From Oscarella lobularis (lineage: Eukaryota > Porifera > Homoscleromorpha > Homosclerophorida > Oscarellidae), in the NCBI RefSeq assembly GCF_947507565.1, contig NC_089179.1, positions 1,240,001 to 1,304,000 of the forward strand: a DNA stretch of 64,000 nucleotides, read 5' to 3'. The notes below the pieces were generated by a model. The model was not told where the DNA came from. It made no database searches and saw only the letters and a program-made list of their open reading frames with translations. The position numbers were made by a program, and so were the translations under genes. Shown here piece by piece: positions 1 through 11,299 of this stretch (position 1 is its first letter; each line of letters starts with the position of its first letter).

Positions 1-966
1 GATCCGTATAGGGATATTAGGGAATACTGCCGCGTTTCTCTGCCTGCTGGTGTGGGCTTGGTCACCGCCTCTGAATGCGTCTTTTTTCTGGTAGCAACTT
101 TTGGAGTGCATCCGTCTGATAATTCCTGACCGGAACCTTGACCGATTCTGTATAGGGCCGCTAATGTGACGGCGAGGGAAAGGTAGAGAAACGGACTGAC
201 GAAGCTGTTGATGAGCGTGTGGGTGCCAAGTACGACGAGTGGCTCTGCAACGGTGGCAAGAGACGCCGCGAAGTAGGCTATCTGTTCGTCAAATAGAGCC
301 GATGTAAAGGAAAATATCCCCAGAGGTAAGAACCCCGTTACGACGCTGTGAAAAGCCTTGGAAACCTAAAGGATTGGATTTAGATTAGAAACGTTGTCTC
401 CCTGTGCATGTACTCTATACCACCTGCAGGGGGCTGTAACGGGGTCTGACGAAACGGCCTAATTGAATGACCCACTTGTAAATCTTTGGCATTATAGCCG
501 ATCTCATGGCATACATTCCCTTTTCTCGGTTCGCTTCCTCAAGATTCGATAGCGTGACATTTTCGGGCGGCACCCCGCCGAATTCGTAGGGAAGAAATCC
601 GTAACCGTACAAATCGATGTGAGCCACTAAAAAATGCCTGTTAAAATCAAGCAGTTGCTCTAGTATGTCTGGTGTGGGAACTTTGGAGTGAAAGCGACGT
701 CTCTGTGATTTCGCACGACGCCACGCCTCCTATTCGTTTCCATTCCCTTTACCTTCGATGGACTGATAAATTTCGTCTGCATGCAGCTGCCACCAATTTT
801 CCTTGTTCAATGCAATTGAAAGTCGCAGAAATACGGAAGACAATAGCAGAAGGTAGAGAAAAGCTCTGGGGATATTTAGAGGCGACGCCTCTTCCTCCGT
901 TTCACGTGATGTTAGCCCATTGCGACCTCTCTTAGAGCTGTGCTTCTCCCCTTTGGCGCCTTTCAT
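1..966 (-). CDS. GT22-family (PIG/ALG-type) mannosyltransferase-like protein, 5' part
   Basis: Three exons are visible: 966-753, 626-424 and 365 to the window edge. They join as ...YQSIE-VAHIDLYGYG... (phase 1) and ...YSPLQ-VSKAFH... (phase 0). The first ATG in frame is at 966. After a basic N-terminus comes a hydrophobic segment (FLYLLLLSSVFLRL) and then HADEIYQSIE. This matches the lumenal H-x-D-E motif near the N-terminus of dolichol-phosphate-mannose-dependent GT22 transferases (PIGB, PIGZ, ALG families). YGYGFLPYE and RSAIMPKIY fit the next conserved stretch, and exon 3 holds further hydrophobic helices. By family knowledge it would be an ER membrane enzyme adding mannose to GPI or N-glycan precursors. 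The member cannot be named because the C-terminus lies outside. It starts head to head with the dioxygenase gene, 121 bases away. Confidence 0.55.
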
Positions 967-1087
967 TGTTATTGGCGCAAAATCGAGAGTAGACAAATTG
1001 GAATAGAAATGAACGAGTACACACCTCAGAGATTTAATGCAATTAGTAGCGAATTTCGCTGGCCACCACCCGGATTACTATCTCAGT
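967..1087. promoter_or_regulatory. Shared divergent promoter between GT22-like gene and ADO
   Basis: Only 121 bases separate the two ATGs on opposite strands, so both transcripts must start from this interval or inside each other. It contains an inverted CCAAT-like ATTGG followed by GCGCAAAA (about 971-982), which also resembles an E2F-type TTTTGCGCC site read on the minus strand. No TATA box is evident. The promoter role is inferred from position. Confidence 0.4.
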
Positions 1088-2236
1088 ATGTCCCTCGTTC
1101 AGAAAATCGTCAAACAGGCAGCAGCCACATTTGCTGGAAGCGGCTTCGATTCTGCCGCCTTTGAAAAGCTCTCAACCTTGGTTCGAGTGCCCCATTTCGC
1201 GTGTCTCGACTCGTGATTCGTCACGTTCGCTTTCCAGATGAACGAACTCAAACCGACCGATGTCAACATGACGTCCGATCCCGAATCGGTTCTCGCGAAG
1301 CCGAGCGAGCGCGCCGCGCCGGCTGGATACATGGAGATCTTGGACGATTCCAATTTCACCTGCGTCATCTTCATGCTACGAAAAGGCCGAGCCATTCCGC
1401 TCCACGATCATCCCGGCATGCACGGCTTGTGGTGAGACGATCCACAACGCACACGAGTCATTCTTTCGTCTAATCGTCCTTTCGTTTGTCTCTCTCCCAT
1501 AGCAAAGTTTTGTACGGGTCTGTGAAGATTACGTCTTATGATCCACCGGAAAAGTTAGTCAAAAATCACCTGTAACGCCTTTATATGAATGCACTGCTTT
1601 GTTGCATAGGTTGAATTTGTCTAAGTCGGGTTAGCCTGCGCAGTTATTGTGCCATTGACCTCCCGTTATTTCTGTTCTTGGTATAGGCTTTTTCAAAGCC
1701 AAGTACCGGGGAGCGGAGACTTTTTCCGCTGACAATGGATGTCATTTCGTGCTTCCTACAGAAAAGAATCTTCACACTATAGAAGGACTAACGTAATCTT
1801 TGTACTGTAGCTCTGGAATCAACATAGTTGGGGTGATATTGTTTAGCAATACCGCATTCTTTGATATTCTTGCTCCGCCGTACGAATCATATGGGGTAGG
1901 AGGAAGAACTAATTTATTTCTGTAGTCATTCAATTCGATTTGCCTTATTTTAGGCTCGGGGTTGTACATACTATACGGAAATACCGAAAGATGTCGTGGA
2001 CGAAGAGCTCATTGCTCGTGGATATCAGGACATGATTGAATCAGATGACATCAAGTACGTGTTTAGGAGTGGTAATGTTGTGATTGGGGAGGGAATCATA
2101 CGTTTTTGCAGGCTGCTGAGACGATCTGGTCAGCCAGGCTGGTTCTATACTTCAGTGGAGGTAATGAGTTTTTCTCCTCGTTGTAGCTGCTAATAACTAC
2201 GTGTAGGATTATAAAGGACCGCCGGTGGAATTATAA
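1088..2236 (+). CDS. ADO: 2-aminoethanethiol (cysteamine/N-terminal cysteine) dioxygenase
   Basis: Nine exons join cleanly: 1088-1180, 1238-1431, 1503-1553, 1610-1629, 1687 to about 1779, 1847-1895, 1954-2054, 2112-2160 and 2207-2236. The protein begins MSLVQKIVKQAAATF, like the vertebrate ADO N-terminus. The cupin core carries IPLHDHPGMHG, giving two iron-binding histidines, and NLHTIE, giving the third. FDILAPPY and CTYYTEI follow as in the family. By family knowledge the enzyme uses non-haem Fe(II) and O2 to oxidise cysteamine or N-terminal cysteine thiols to sulfinates and acts as an oxygen sensor. The length, about 240 residues, is close to the usual 270. The small 20-base exon 4 is needed to keep the frame and is the least certain join. 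Confidence 0.85.
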
Positions 2237-2979
2237 TAGATGACTAGAATAAAGGTAATTGGGATAAGACCATAGAATATGATGACCTGTACAAGAATTT
2301 GTGTTATTTTGATGCAAATATTTGCGCATAGAGTGTGTTCACGTGGTAGAGAGGTCGCTAGAGATTATCAGTGCATAGCTGCACGTACAGCTTAGCTGGT
2401 TAGGTAGTGTCTCGATTAAGTAACCTAATAAACCTAGCTCAGCCTATGTGTATAAAGCCGAAGCCTTCTTTTGTTGTAACCAGCTGCTGACGTATGTCAA
2501 ATTACATTTGCTGTGTCACGTAAGAGCCCGTGCTCAAAGGTTCCAATTCATACATATGTAAAGTAAAAAGACGTACTGCGAAAGGGAAGAATTCAGAGGT
2601 TTCATCACTGTTTTGTGACCAGGTGGTTGGTTGATGCTGAACGGAGTTACAGACTGCACTTATTATGTCGTTGCAGACAAAACCGTTTTCCACAATCATG
2701 CAACTGCAAAACTAAGACCTGTAAAGTACTACGTCACATCCTCTCCGTTCGCAACGACAACGATTTTTTCCACCTCTCGACTCTCCGACGAAAGGAATTT
2801 TTTATGCAGCAATGTGTTTACATTACGTCGTTAGATAAATTCTTTCCCGTGGGTGTGACCGACGGTATAACGACTAACGCGCATCGGAGGCGTCAAGACA
2901 GTGAACACACACGGAGTCACGGCGACTTGAGCGAGGCGTTCGTTCGCGTTTGAATGTCGTTCGCAGCTCGACGGAAACC
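2237..2979. other. Intergenic, ADO to KSR
   Basis: No convincing coding exon, RNA gene or repeat was found. Short open frames here (for example on the plus strand at 2615-2953) have no recognisable similarity and no consistent splice signals. The KSR promoter should lie at its right end, which is GC-richer and CpG-rich from about 2870. Confidence 0.4.
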
Positions 2980-5900
2980 ATGTCGCAGACGGTGACCGCT
3001 CCGCCGCCGCCACCCATTCCTCAGCGACTCGCGAATAACGGCGACGTCTGGAACGACGATCGCTCGCAGCGGAAGCGACCGTCGTTCGCGTCCGAACTCG
3101 AGCAATACCAGAGCATGATCGATCTCTACACGCTCACGCTCAAGAAGCTGCGCGAGTCGAACACGCCGACGGCGCGACAAGAAGTACGCAGGCAGGAGGT
3201 GAGTACGAACTACGAAGTCTAGTGGATCGCGAAGAGGACGTCCGCGCGGCGCGCGCGCGCGCGCGCGCGGGCGGCGATCGATCGCGCGCTGCCTCACGCA
3301 TCTCGTCACGTCGCGCCTTGTAGGGCAATCTCATGGCACTCTTTTGCGACCAGTTGACGCGCTTAGCCGAATACGAAGCGTCGGCGTCTGACGTCGATCC
3401 GAATTTGCTAAAGAAGTATCCGAATGTTCGTCAGTGGCTCGACGTCGTCGGATTGCGCTCGTCGACGATCGATGTATGCATGGGGAGGGGAGAATGAAAA
3501 AAAGGGGGGGGGGGGGGGGGGGGGGGGGGCGGCGGCGTCGCCCTCGTTCTCGGGCCGCCGGATTTGGATCTTTGTTTGTCTAAGGCGCTGATGGCGAGGC
3601 GACTTCGTCTGCTCGATATGACGCTCTTGTCCGGCGCCGATCTCGTCGCTTTGCTCGACGACGCCGGCGCCGACGACGAAGATCGGCGGTGTCTGCGTTC
3701 GGCGTTGAGCTCTTTGAAGCGTGAGTTTAGGGGCGGGGAGATCGGATGATTAGTTTTGATTGATGGGGGGAGAAGAAAGGAAAGAAGGGGGTCGGCGTTT
3801 TCGATGAATTTCTTCCCTAGGTCGCATGGAGTTTGGAACTGCTATCGGCTCCGCCGATTTGGCTTGGGGTTCACTAAGAAATCAAGATTCTGGTGAGTGT
3901 CTATCATTCGGTGCATTGGCATAGAGTTACATAGGGAAGATGGGGCGGAGTTCACTATCTGCACAGTTTAGTAGTCACTCTTGGTCGGATACTACCTCCA
4001 ATAAGAACTGTCTCCTACCGCGAGCCTTCGTTTTTATGTATCCGGCATGACGTCGGTAATTCTGTTTGGCTTAGAACGAGTACCGTCTCCGCCTTCAAGT
4101 TACCAGAAACCTCTTACGCTACGACCTCCTATCAGTCCCAATCAGAGTCCGGTACTAACGTCGAGAGCCGGCTCGCCTTCGCATCAACACTCGTCGACGA
4201 TCGTCGGCTCGAAATTCGCGCGTTCTCCGACTCCCGTCAGTCTTTCGTCGACGACGCCACTCAGTAGCACGCCGCCGTCAACGCCTGGATCGACGAAGAC
4301 GTTTCTAATAACGACGGCGAGCGGCAGTCTGCGACGAACGAACTCGAACGACGATCGGTTCATGCACGGCACGAAAGCGGGATCGATGAGCAATTTGTCA
4401 TTGAGATTGACGACCGAGCGCATGGCGACGCCGAGTCGGCGACGGAATATCAGTTGCGAAACGTTGCTCGAGCCTAGGAAGGTCGGATCGTTGCCGATTG
4501 TCAATACGAGGACCGATTCGCTCGACTCCGTTTCGGGCACCAATTCGATGTCGCGAATCAAGTCGTGGGTGACGAAGCGTTCGTCTAAGAGAAAGAAGGA
4601 CTCTCAGGAGGGTAAATGGAAAGCGCTTTTTTGGGATGGATGTTTGTTCTTTATGCAGGCTCCTTTTTTTTAGAGGATTTCGCTGTCATACCTCTGTCGC
4701 CGGGTCCTGTGACATTGCGACTGGGTCATTCAATTAAGCACAAGTGAGTTAAGAGAGAGAGAGAGAGAGTACACTGTACTTCTCAACTCTCATTTTTAGT
4801 GGATAGTCCCTAGGTACCCATTGTAGTAGAGAACTGATCCTCTGCCCTCTCTGTACAGTGTGACCGCTCTAATTTTCTTTTCTTAAAGATTTCACAACAA
4901 AGTCTTCCTGCCAAGCCAAGAATGCGACTACTGTCACAAGCACATGCTCAGAGGAAAGAAATGCTCAGAGTGCAAGTAAGAAAGAGCGCTCACTTCGCCA
5001 CAGATAGACTCTGTTATATTATTCCTCCTCCTCCTTCAGATTCCGCTCTCACAGCAAATGCCTGCCCTTTGTGCCCTCGTCGTGCGGCCTCCCGCACGGA
5101 TACGAGAAATTCTTCCGAATGCAACTGCTAAAGGAAGAACCGGCACCGGGCACGCGCTACAGCTTCGTATCGTCGTCGTCGTCGTCGTCACTGCCCTCTC
5201 AGCACCGCTACGATCGCTATTCGACGTCCATCACGCCGCCGAGCGCCGCCAAAATTCGATCTATTTCTAGCATCTCGTCGCCGCTGACTCTAAATGAGGG
5301 AAACGGCGGCGCTGTCGGCGACACGCGTCGTCTGGCCGGAACGTATAGTCACGGCGATCTCCTGAGCGGTCTTCTGCCGGGTCGACGTTCGCCGCCCACC
5401 CCGCTATCGATGGCCAGTTCCGCGTCGAATTCGCCGACGCTGCACACGCCGCCTCCCGACGGGGCTCCGCTCACCGTTCATCCGGTTGTAAGCGAGAGAC
5501 GATCGTTTCAATTTCCGAGCGTCGATGACGGGAACGCAACCGATCTTTTTCTTCAGGTATAGGAGAAAGAAAGATGTATGTTTTTTTTTTTCAAAGGACG
5601 GTTTGATTAGGCGATTGACTATCGTTTATCTGGCCGACATTCTACGCTGTCAGTGCCTCAACCGGAGGCGTCGTCGTCGTCACTGACAAAGTAATGTACT
5701 GTGTATTTTCTTGTCATTGTATTCACCCGAGTGTGTTTATTCAGGTTGGAGGCTCTCCAAGCTGAAGTACGTTAGAGCACCTTATCGTTGTTTCTCGACG
5801 AAATAGCAGCTGGTTTTTGCAGATGAACGACGATCCTTTTGAGCTCGACTCCTGCGATAGCGAAGTGTCCTTAGAAACGGATTATTCTCTGAAGCATTTT

Positions 5901-7413
5901 CGCGCAAGGGTACGCCCGGAAAGTTTTAGACTTGCAGCTTTCCCGCTCCCATTCACCCACCCCAGTTAGAAGAAGTTAGTACCTTTGAAATGACCCAGTC
6001 AAAGTGTCCTTGCGAGTGGTGGCTTATAAATACCCCCTATTAACAGCCAATATCCGATAGAAGGGAGTTGGTAACTCTTCCAAAGGACTGAGACTTGGTT
6101 CATTTTAGCATCGTGGCAGCCTTTTGACCGAGTGGGAAATTCCGTTTAGCGAGCTGAAAATGATGCGTAAAATTGGAGAGGGAAAAATGGGCAACGTCTA
6201 TCAGTGAGTCATTGCTATTGAAATCGTTTCTTATTGCATGGGCTTTTCTAGGGCCAAGTGGCACGGCTACGTTTGCGTCAAAATGCTTCAACTGGCTGAA
6301 CCCACCGAAAAACAGTTGGCGGAATTTAGACACGAGGCAATTGACAAAGCGAGAATCTCAAACATACGCAGTAGAATTTTTTACAGGTCTCCATTCTGAA
6401 AAAGACTCGTCACGAAAACGTGGTTCTCTTCATGGGCGCTTGCCTGTTGCCTCCCAAACTAGCAATAATCACGAGGTCTGAAGGAGAGGCGAGACCTATT
6501 CTGTATGACCAGTAGACGTTTTCCTTCCTTGCAGTTATCTTCCCGGCGAGCCGCTCTATCGGCTGATTCACGAGAAAGACGAGCACTTCACGACGAACAG
6601 GACTCTTTTGATAGCTATCCAAATAGTTCACGTACGGCCTCTACAATTATTGTAGCTTAGGTTCGAATTTCTCTCCTAGGGCATGGGATACTTACACGCT
6701 CGTTCAATCGTTCACAAGGATCTTCGATCAAAGAACGTCTTTCTCGAGAAAGGTGCCAAAGTTGTAATCACGGATTTTGGCTTGTCGACGGTCAGCGACG
6801 AGGAGAGGAAGAAGAAGTAAGGGCCAATCGAGGCGAATGGGGGTATCCTTCAATAGCTGTTTTCGCAAGTCGACCGGGTTACCTGAGAATTCCTCCCGGT
6901 CACCTCTGCTATTTGCCGCCGGAAATTATATCCAAACTTCGACCATCCGCTCTTGGTCTTGGCATGGTGAAGCGGACGAAAGCGTCAGATGTGTACGCAT
7001 TTGGGTAGGCTTCTCCCCAGTACGCGTATCGTCTCACTAAACTACGGTGTGCTATATATCAGGATTCTCTGGTATGAGCTACTAACTGGAAAATGGCCCT
7101 ACGCGCGACTAAATGTTGAACGAACTATATTCAATATTGGATCGAGCATGAAGCCGTCGCTGGGGTCACTGCGAGTGACTCAGTCCACGCGGGTTAGAAC
7201 AGTACCCAAACGCGCTGTGTCCACATTCGAGCACTTTTGTTTTTTTGCTAGAATGAACTGGGGAAGTGTTTATCGCGCGATTCCCTCAAGCGGCCGTCCT
7301 TTAGTACGCTGTATACGCTTTTAGACAGATTGCCCAAAAAGTCGCTAGAGAGGAGTCCGTCGTATCCGACCAAATTGACGACGACGAAACCGAATCTGGC
7401 GGCTTTCTTCTGA
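2980..7413 (+). CDS. KSR: Kinase suppressor of Ras (KSR) scaffold/pseudokinase
   Basis: A spliced gene of about 17 exons. Exons 1-3 (2980-3198, 3324-3473, 3585-3720) encode the KSR N-terminal coiled-coil/SAM-like region ([16 protein letters not shown]). The exon at about 4070-4614 is a Ser/Pro-rich linker. A C1 zinc finger spans exons from 4675 to about 5095, with H, CDYC, CSEC and HSKC in the right order. The kinase domain runs from 6109 to the stop: TEWEIPF, glycine loop [45 protein letters not shown] in place of HRD is typical of KSR. The VAIK-position lysine is present, unlike in mammals, where it is arginine. The protein bridges RAF, MEK and ERK at the membrane. The intron at 6337-6386 appears to be GC-AG. 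Confidence 0.9.
3244..3272. repeat. (CG)n microsatellite in KSR intron 1
   Basis: A run of alternating G and C lies within the first KSR intron. Such a tract can form Z-DNA. It has no coding role here. Confidence 0.7.
3503..3529. repeat. Poly-G tract in KSR intron 2
   Basis: More than 20 consecutive guanines follow a short A-run inside the second KSR intron, just before the exon-3 acceptor at 3583-3584. The true length is likely uncertain because homopolymers are hard to sequence. Confidence 0.7.
5985..6086 (+). repeat. Copy 1 of a dispersed ~100-base repeat (KSR intron)
   Basis: Inside the 199-base KSR intron (5910-6108). It holds TTGAAATGACCCAGTC, then TTATAAATACCCCC, then GATAGAAGGGAGTTGG followed by AACTCTTCCAAAGG. 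The same blocks, in the same order and similar spacing, recur at 13814-13934. The GGGAGTTGG/AACTCTTCC part is a short imperfect palindrome. The family is not recognised. Confidence 0.5.
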
Positions 7414-7796
7414 ATTTGGCTGTTAGCGCTTTTTGTCCTGTGAAACAACGCGAGGGGAGGGCGGGGGGAGGTAGTAGAGTGTAGTGCCGGAAGCGATTTG
7501 GTCCGCGTGGTATCGCAAGCTGGACTGTTAACGTTTTCGTTTTAATCACTGTAACCTAGCGTAGTTCGACTTAGCTATACAACTACCGTTGTTTACGTTT
7601 GAACCAGTGGCAAAAATGTGAGGACCAATTGACGTCAGAAACGATCCACCGCCTGACAATGGAGGACAAGTGTCGGTAAGTAATTTTTAGTACCGTAGAT
7701 GCCTACATTTAGTCAAGATCAAACCTAAGCAGTTTTCTCACAAAGCATGGAGCAATACAAAAATGAACTATTCGCTACTTATGTAGTACGCACTAA
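7414..7796. promoter_or_regulatory. Intergenic KSR-SUCO 3' ends, with CCAAT/CRE-like motifs
   Basis: This should be a tail-to-tail gap, yet it contains CCAATTGACGTCAG (about 7624-7637), a CCAAT box next to a CRE-like GACGTCA. About 25 bases further is ATGGAGGACAAGTGTCG followed by GTAAGT, which looks like a short first coding exon on the plus strand. No downstream plus-strand gene could be traced with confidence, because SUCO occupies the opposite strand. Confidence 0.3.
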
Positions 7797-10700
7797 TTAT
7801 AGTCCCTTTGATTGTTTTAATGCCCGCTTTGTTTCTGGTGACAAACCTTTCTTTGCCGACAGTCGCGAATATTCTTTCTGTTCTTCCGGCGCCGGCTGTC
7901 TCCAAAAGAATGCTCTTTGAACCCAACGTACAGCGCTCCACCGCGAAGACTGTTCATCGATATTCTTTCGTCCCTGAAGAGGTAAGATACCTATTGATCG
8001 CTTTTTCTTTTTTGTCAAGGCTACCAGTTGATTTGAATCTCGAGCGACGATGGAATCAGTATCAATGTACCCACTGTCTTTAGGATGAACAGAAGAAACA
8101 GGTAAGTCCCTTCCGCCCAGCTTTCTGTCGGCTCTAGCGATCCTATTTTCTCCGTCGTCGCCGTTGACCTGGCGGCGACGTACTGTTCCGTTGCCGTGCG
8201 CCAGTCTCAGGAGCGCTTGCTTCAGCACGTCTTGTTCCCGTTGCGATCGTTTCACCGTCTCCACGGCCGACTTTAGACGTTTGTTCACTATCCAAAGAAA
8301 GCCGAATATCGCTGCAAACAAAATGGCAAAGACGCCGGCAAGGACGTAGACGAACTACACATGGCGTCAAGAAAGAGTCTGGTGTTAGTTTCTGATTGTC
8401 GTACCTGAGTCTTTGTCAAGAGCCACTCTTTTTGCATTTCTTCCGTCACTTCAAGGAGTCGGCCTTGGATTGCCACCAAGAGAGTGATCCTTTCAGCAAT
8501 CTGCGTGGGAAACATGAAAATGCCTTGGCCACCGAATGAAACAGACTCACTATGTCCTGCTGATAGCATTGGCTCTCGTTCAGTTCCGTCAGCCGCTTGT
8601 CAGCAGTCCTCAGCGCTTCGCTGGAATTCTTCTTAAACTTTTTTAAACTAGAAAGACACACTGTGGTTGCGAAACGTAGCATTACGTCTCTCGGCTAACC
8701 TGTATCCCAGCTCGTCGAGATAAGTGCTTATGAGAGACAAATTCGCTTCCAAATTCTTTATCTTGTTTCCCAGTCGAATGAAAACGGACTCCTTCTGATT
8801 TCCCTGCTGATTCAGATGCGGTGCCATGGCCGGAGTGTCATCAGACAGATTCGACGCGGCAGCATCGTCCGTCACATTATCAACATCGAACGCAACGCGA
8901 GAATTGTTTAAGTTTGCAGACTCCTCTTTACTATCAGCAGTAGTGGGAGAAGGAGAACTGCCGTTAGACACCTCCACAGATCCTGGCTCCACTGCGTCGT
9001 GGTGGCCATGCTCAGTCCCGTTAGTTGAATTCATTTGCTCGTTGCCACCAGTCACAGGCTTCAAAGAATGATTGACTTCTTCTTGATCGTTGCTCGTCAT
9101 TGGGGGAGACGACTCTGACGCCACAGCGTCAGAGTCGCTGGACAAACGTTCAGTGTTGGTGCTACTACGCTCATCAACCGGCTGCGGGTCAGTGTTAACA
9201 GCCTCCTGAAACGCAGACTTAGAGGCCGGCTCCTCTGAATGACTCTGATCGGTGGACGGGGCCAAATGAATTGGAGCATCTTCGACACCATTTTGACTGG
9301 TTTTGACTTCAACGTTTTCTTTCTCTGGCAATGGTACGGCATCCTTTCCTACTGAATCTGGGACGTCAACTGGTGTCTCCTCGTCACTCGCTTTAATTTC
9401 ACCCGAGTCATCCAAACTGTTTGAACTTTTAAACAGTAAAACGGAGAAGTAACTACCTGTACCTACCTCGATGCAGTAACGTTCTCGTCACTGTCAAGAG
9501 ACTCCTTGAGATTCTTTGTTTCGTTCGTCGCCAACTCTTCCTCGTTGGAGCCATTGCGAAAGAGACGAGTAAAATAGTTATAAATGCCACCGGGAGAAAA
9601 ACTTGACGATAGCGTTTCTAGGAGATCAAAAACGAAAGGCAGTGTTCAGCGACAACATCCGTGATCTATGTTCTCACTAATAACTGAGTTTATGATTCCG
9701 TCAGACCAGTCAGCATCTTCGTCGTCAAAATCGGGGCTCTCAATCACCAAGACGTTGTCTACGAGGAAAAGTCTTCCGCGTCTCGTCTTAGAACATTTGT
9801 CCTTAGGCGAACCTTTCGCTTTGCTTGTTCCTGAAATGCCATCGCTTTTTTCCGTTTCCTGATCCTCGTATTCCTCCACCATGCTTGTTCCCAAGACGCG
9901 GAAGAGACTGATTGGACAATAGTGCTGACTGCCAAAGTGAGAGAGAAGCTCGACCTCCAACAAGACATAAGCGAAACTACGAAAAGAAAAGACGCCAATC
10001 TTACCTTGATAAATCTGGCATACACTTGGTCTTCAAGCGGAAAACTCTGAACAGATTTCTCTTCCCTGAAAAGAAGCGCCATCGAATGGCAACGCGAGCA
10101 AAAACAATCGCTTACCTAGCATGAAACGTTCCCAAAGTGACCCAATCTTCCGTTGGATATCTAAATCAGGCGCTTATCTCGTTTCCATGCCGCACAATAG
10201 GAACGACGCACCGTTCGCTTGTGAACACTTGAAAGCTCTCGGGAGTTGAGGCAAACAATTCAAAATTAGCAATTTCGATTGTGCTGACGCGAACGATGTC
10301 ACATAGTTTCACGATGAACCTAATCATCGCGAGTCAAAAATCGCACGTCTTTTCATTCTAACAGTACCATATGTAAACCGAGCAGGGATTCAACATATAA
10401 GCGTCCTTGTTCTCTTGAAGAATATCGCCAGGTTTCTGATAGTAACAGAAAGAATTTATTCAATAGGTAGCAGTGCCTCTGTGTTCACAATTCGCCCTTA
10501 CACTCGCTTCAGGATTGGTTGCAATGACCTCAGCTCCACAGTCTACTGACGCATAGTTGTTCAACTTTTTTCTGTTTGCCTTTACTCCGTTATTTATCGG
10601 CTGCCCACCACCGTCGGAACCCTGACCTAGACATCAAGGCACGCTCATAACGAGAATTTAATCCATTCCCTTCTCCTCCATCCACCGTTATTCTTCTTCT

Positions 10701-11299
10701 TATTCTCTTCTTCCTCTTGCAACTTTCTCTGCTTGAACTCCTCCAGGGACGCTATCTCGGTCTCCGGATCGTCAATGACTTTGCTGGCATTCGGCGCCTT
10801 GACATCGTCAACGTCACTCAACGTCGAGGAATCGTTGACGGGCTTCGAATCGTCCACATCGCTTACAAAGTCGTTTACGGAAACGCGTCACACGATTTTT
10901 AATTGAATCACTTCTTTTCTTCTTCATAATCTTGTTTCGCTTCCTCCCCAATCGTTTCCATCTTGCGATCATCGTCGACGACGCTACTAGCGTCGCCTTT
11001 GCTATCAATCTCTTTTGGTTCTTCCAAAACGTCAGGAGTAGCGGAGACAATTTTATCCTGCGTAGTCTACATGATGTAGGGCAGGCGAAGGAAGGATTTT
11101 TTCTCACTGAGACACTTTCGAATTCGTCCCCACTGTCTGACGGTGCAAGAGACTCCGTTTTGGACTCGTCTTCGTTCGCATCGAGAAGGAGGAACGGCGC
11201 GAGTGTAAGAATCCTAACGACGACGGGGATTTAGACAAACTCTATGGCATTCGGTACAACCCCTGTGGCTTACGACGCGATGGCAAAGCCCTTCAGCAT
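7797..11299 (-). CDS. SUCO: SUN domain-containing ossification factor (SUCO/osteopotentia-like)
   Basis: Exon 1 (11299-11274) plus exon 2 gives [20 protein letters not shown], a clear signal peptide. An acidic linker and a SFEEWK-like element (SLEEFKQ, about 10740) follow. The SUN domain is spread over exons from 10560 to 9870: [69 protein letters not shown] long acidic Ser/Thr-rich region (8870-9415) precedes [16 protein letters not shown], a coiled coil, a membrane segment (about 8345-8290) and a lysine-rich tail. This is the order of metazoan SUCO, an ER membrane glycoprotein of the SLP1/EMP65 type. The last 300 bases are less certain because plus-strand splice signals also lie there. Confidence 0.82.

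Noticed and set aside
8826-9071. Plus-strand frame opposite the SUCO acidic region
   Set aside because: Low-complexity mirror of Ser/Thr/Glu codons without splice or start support.
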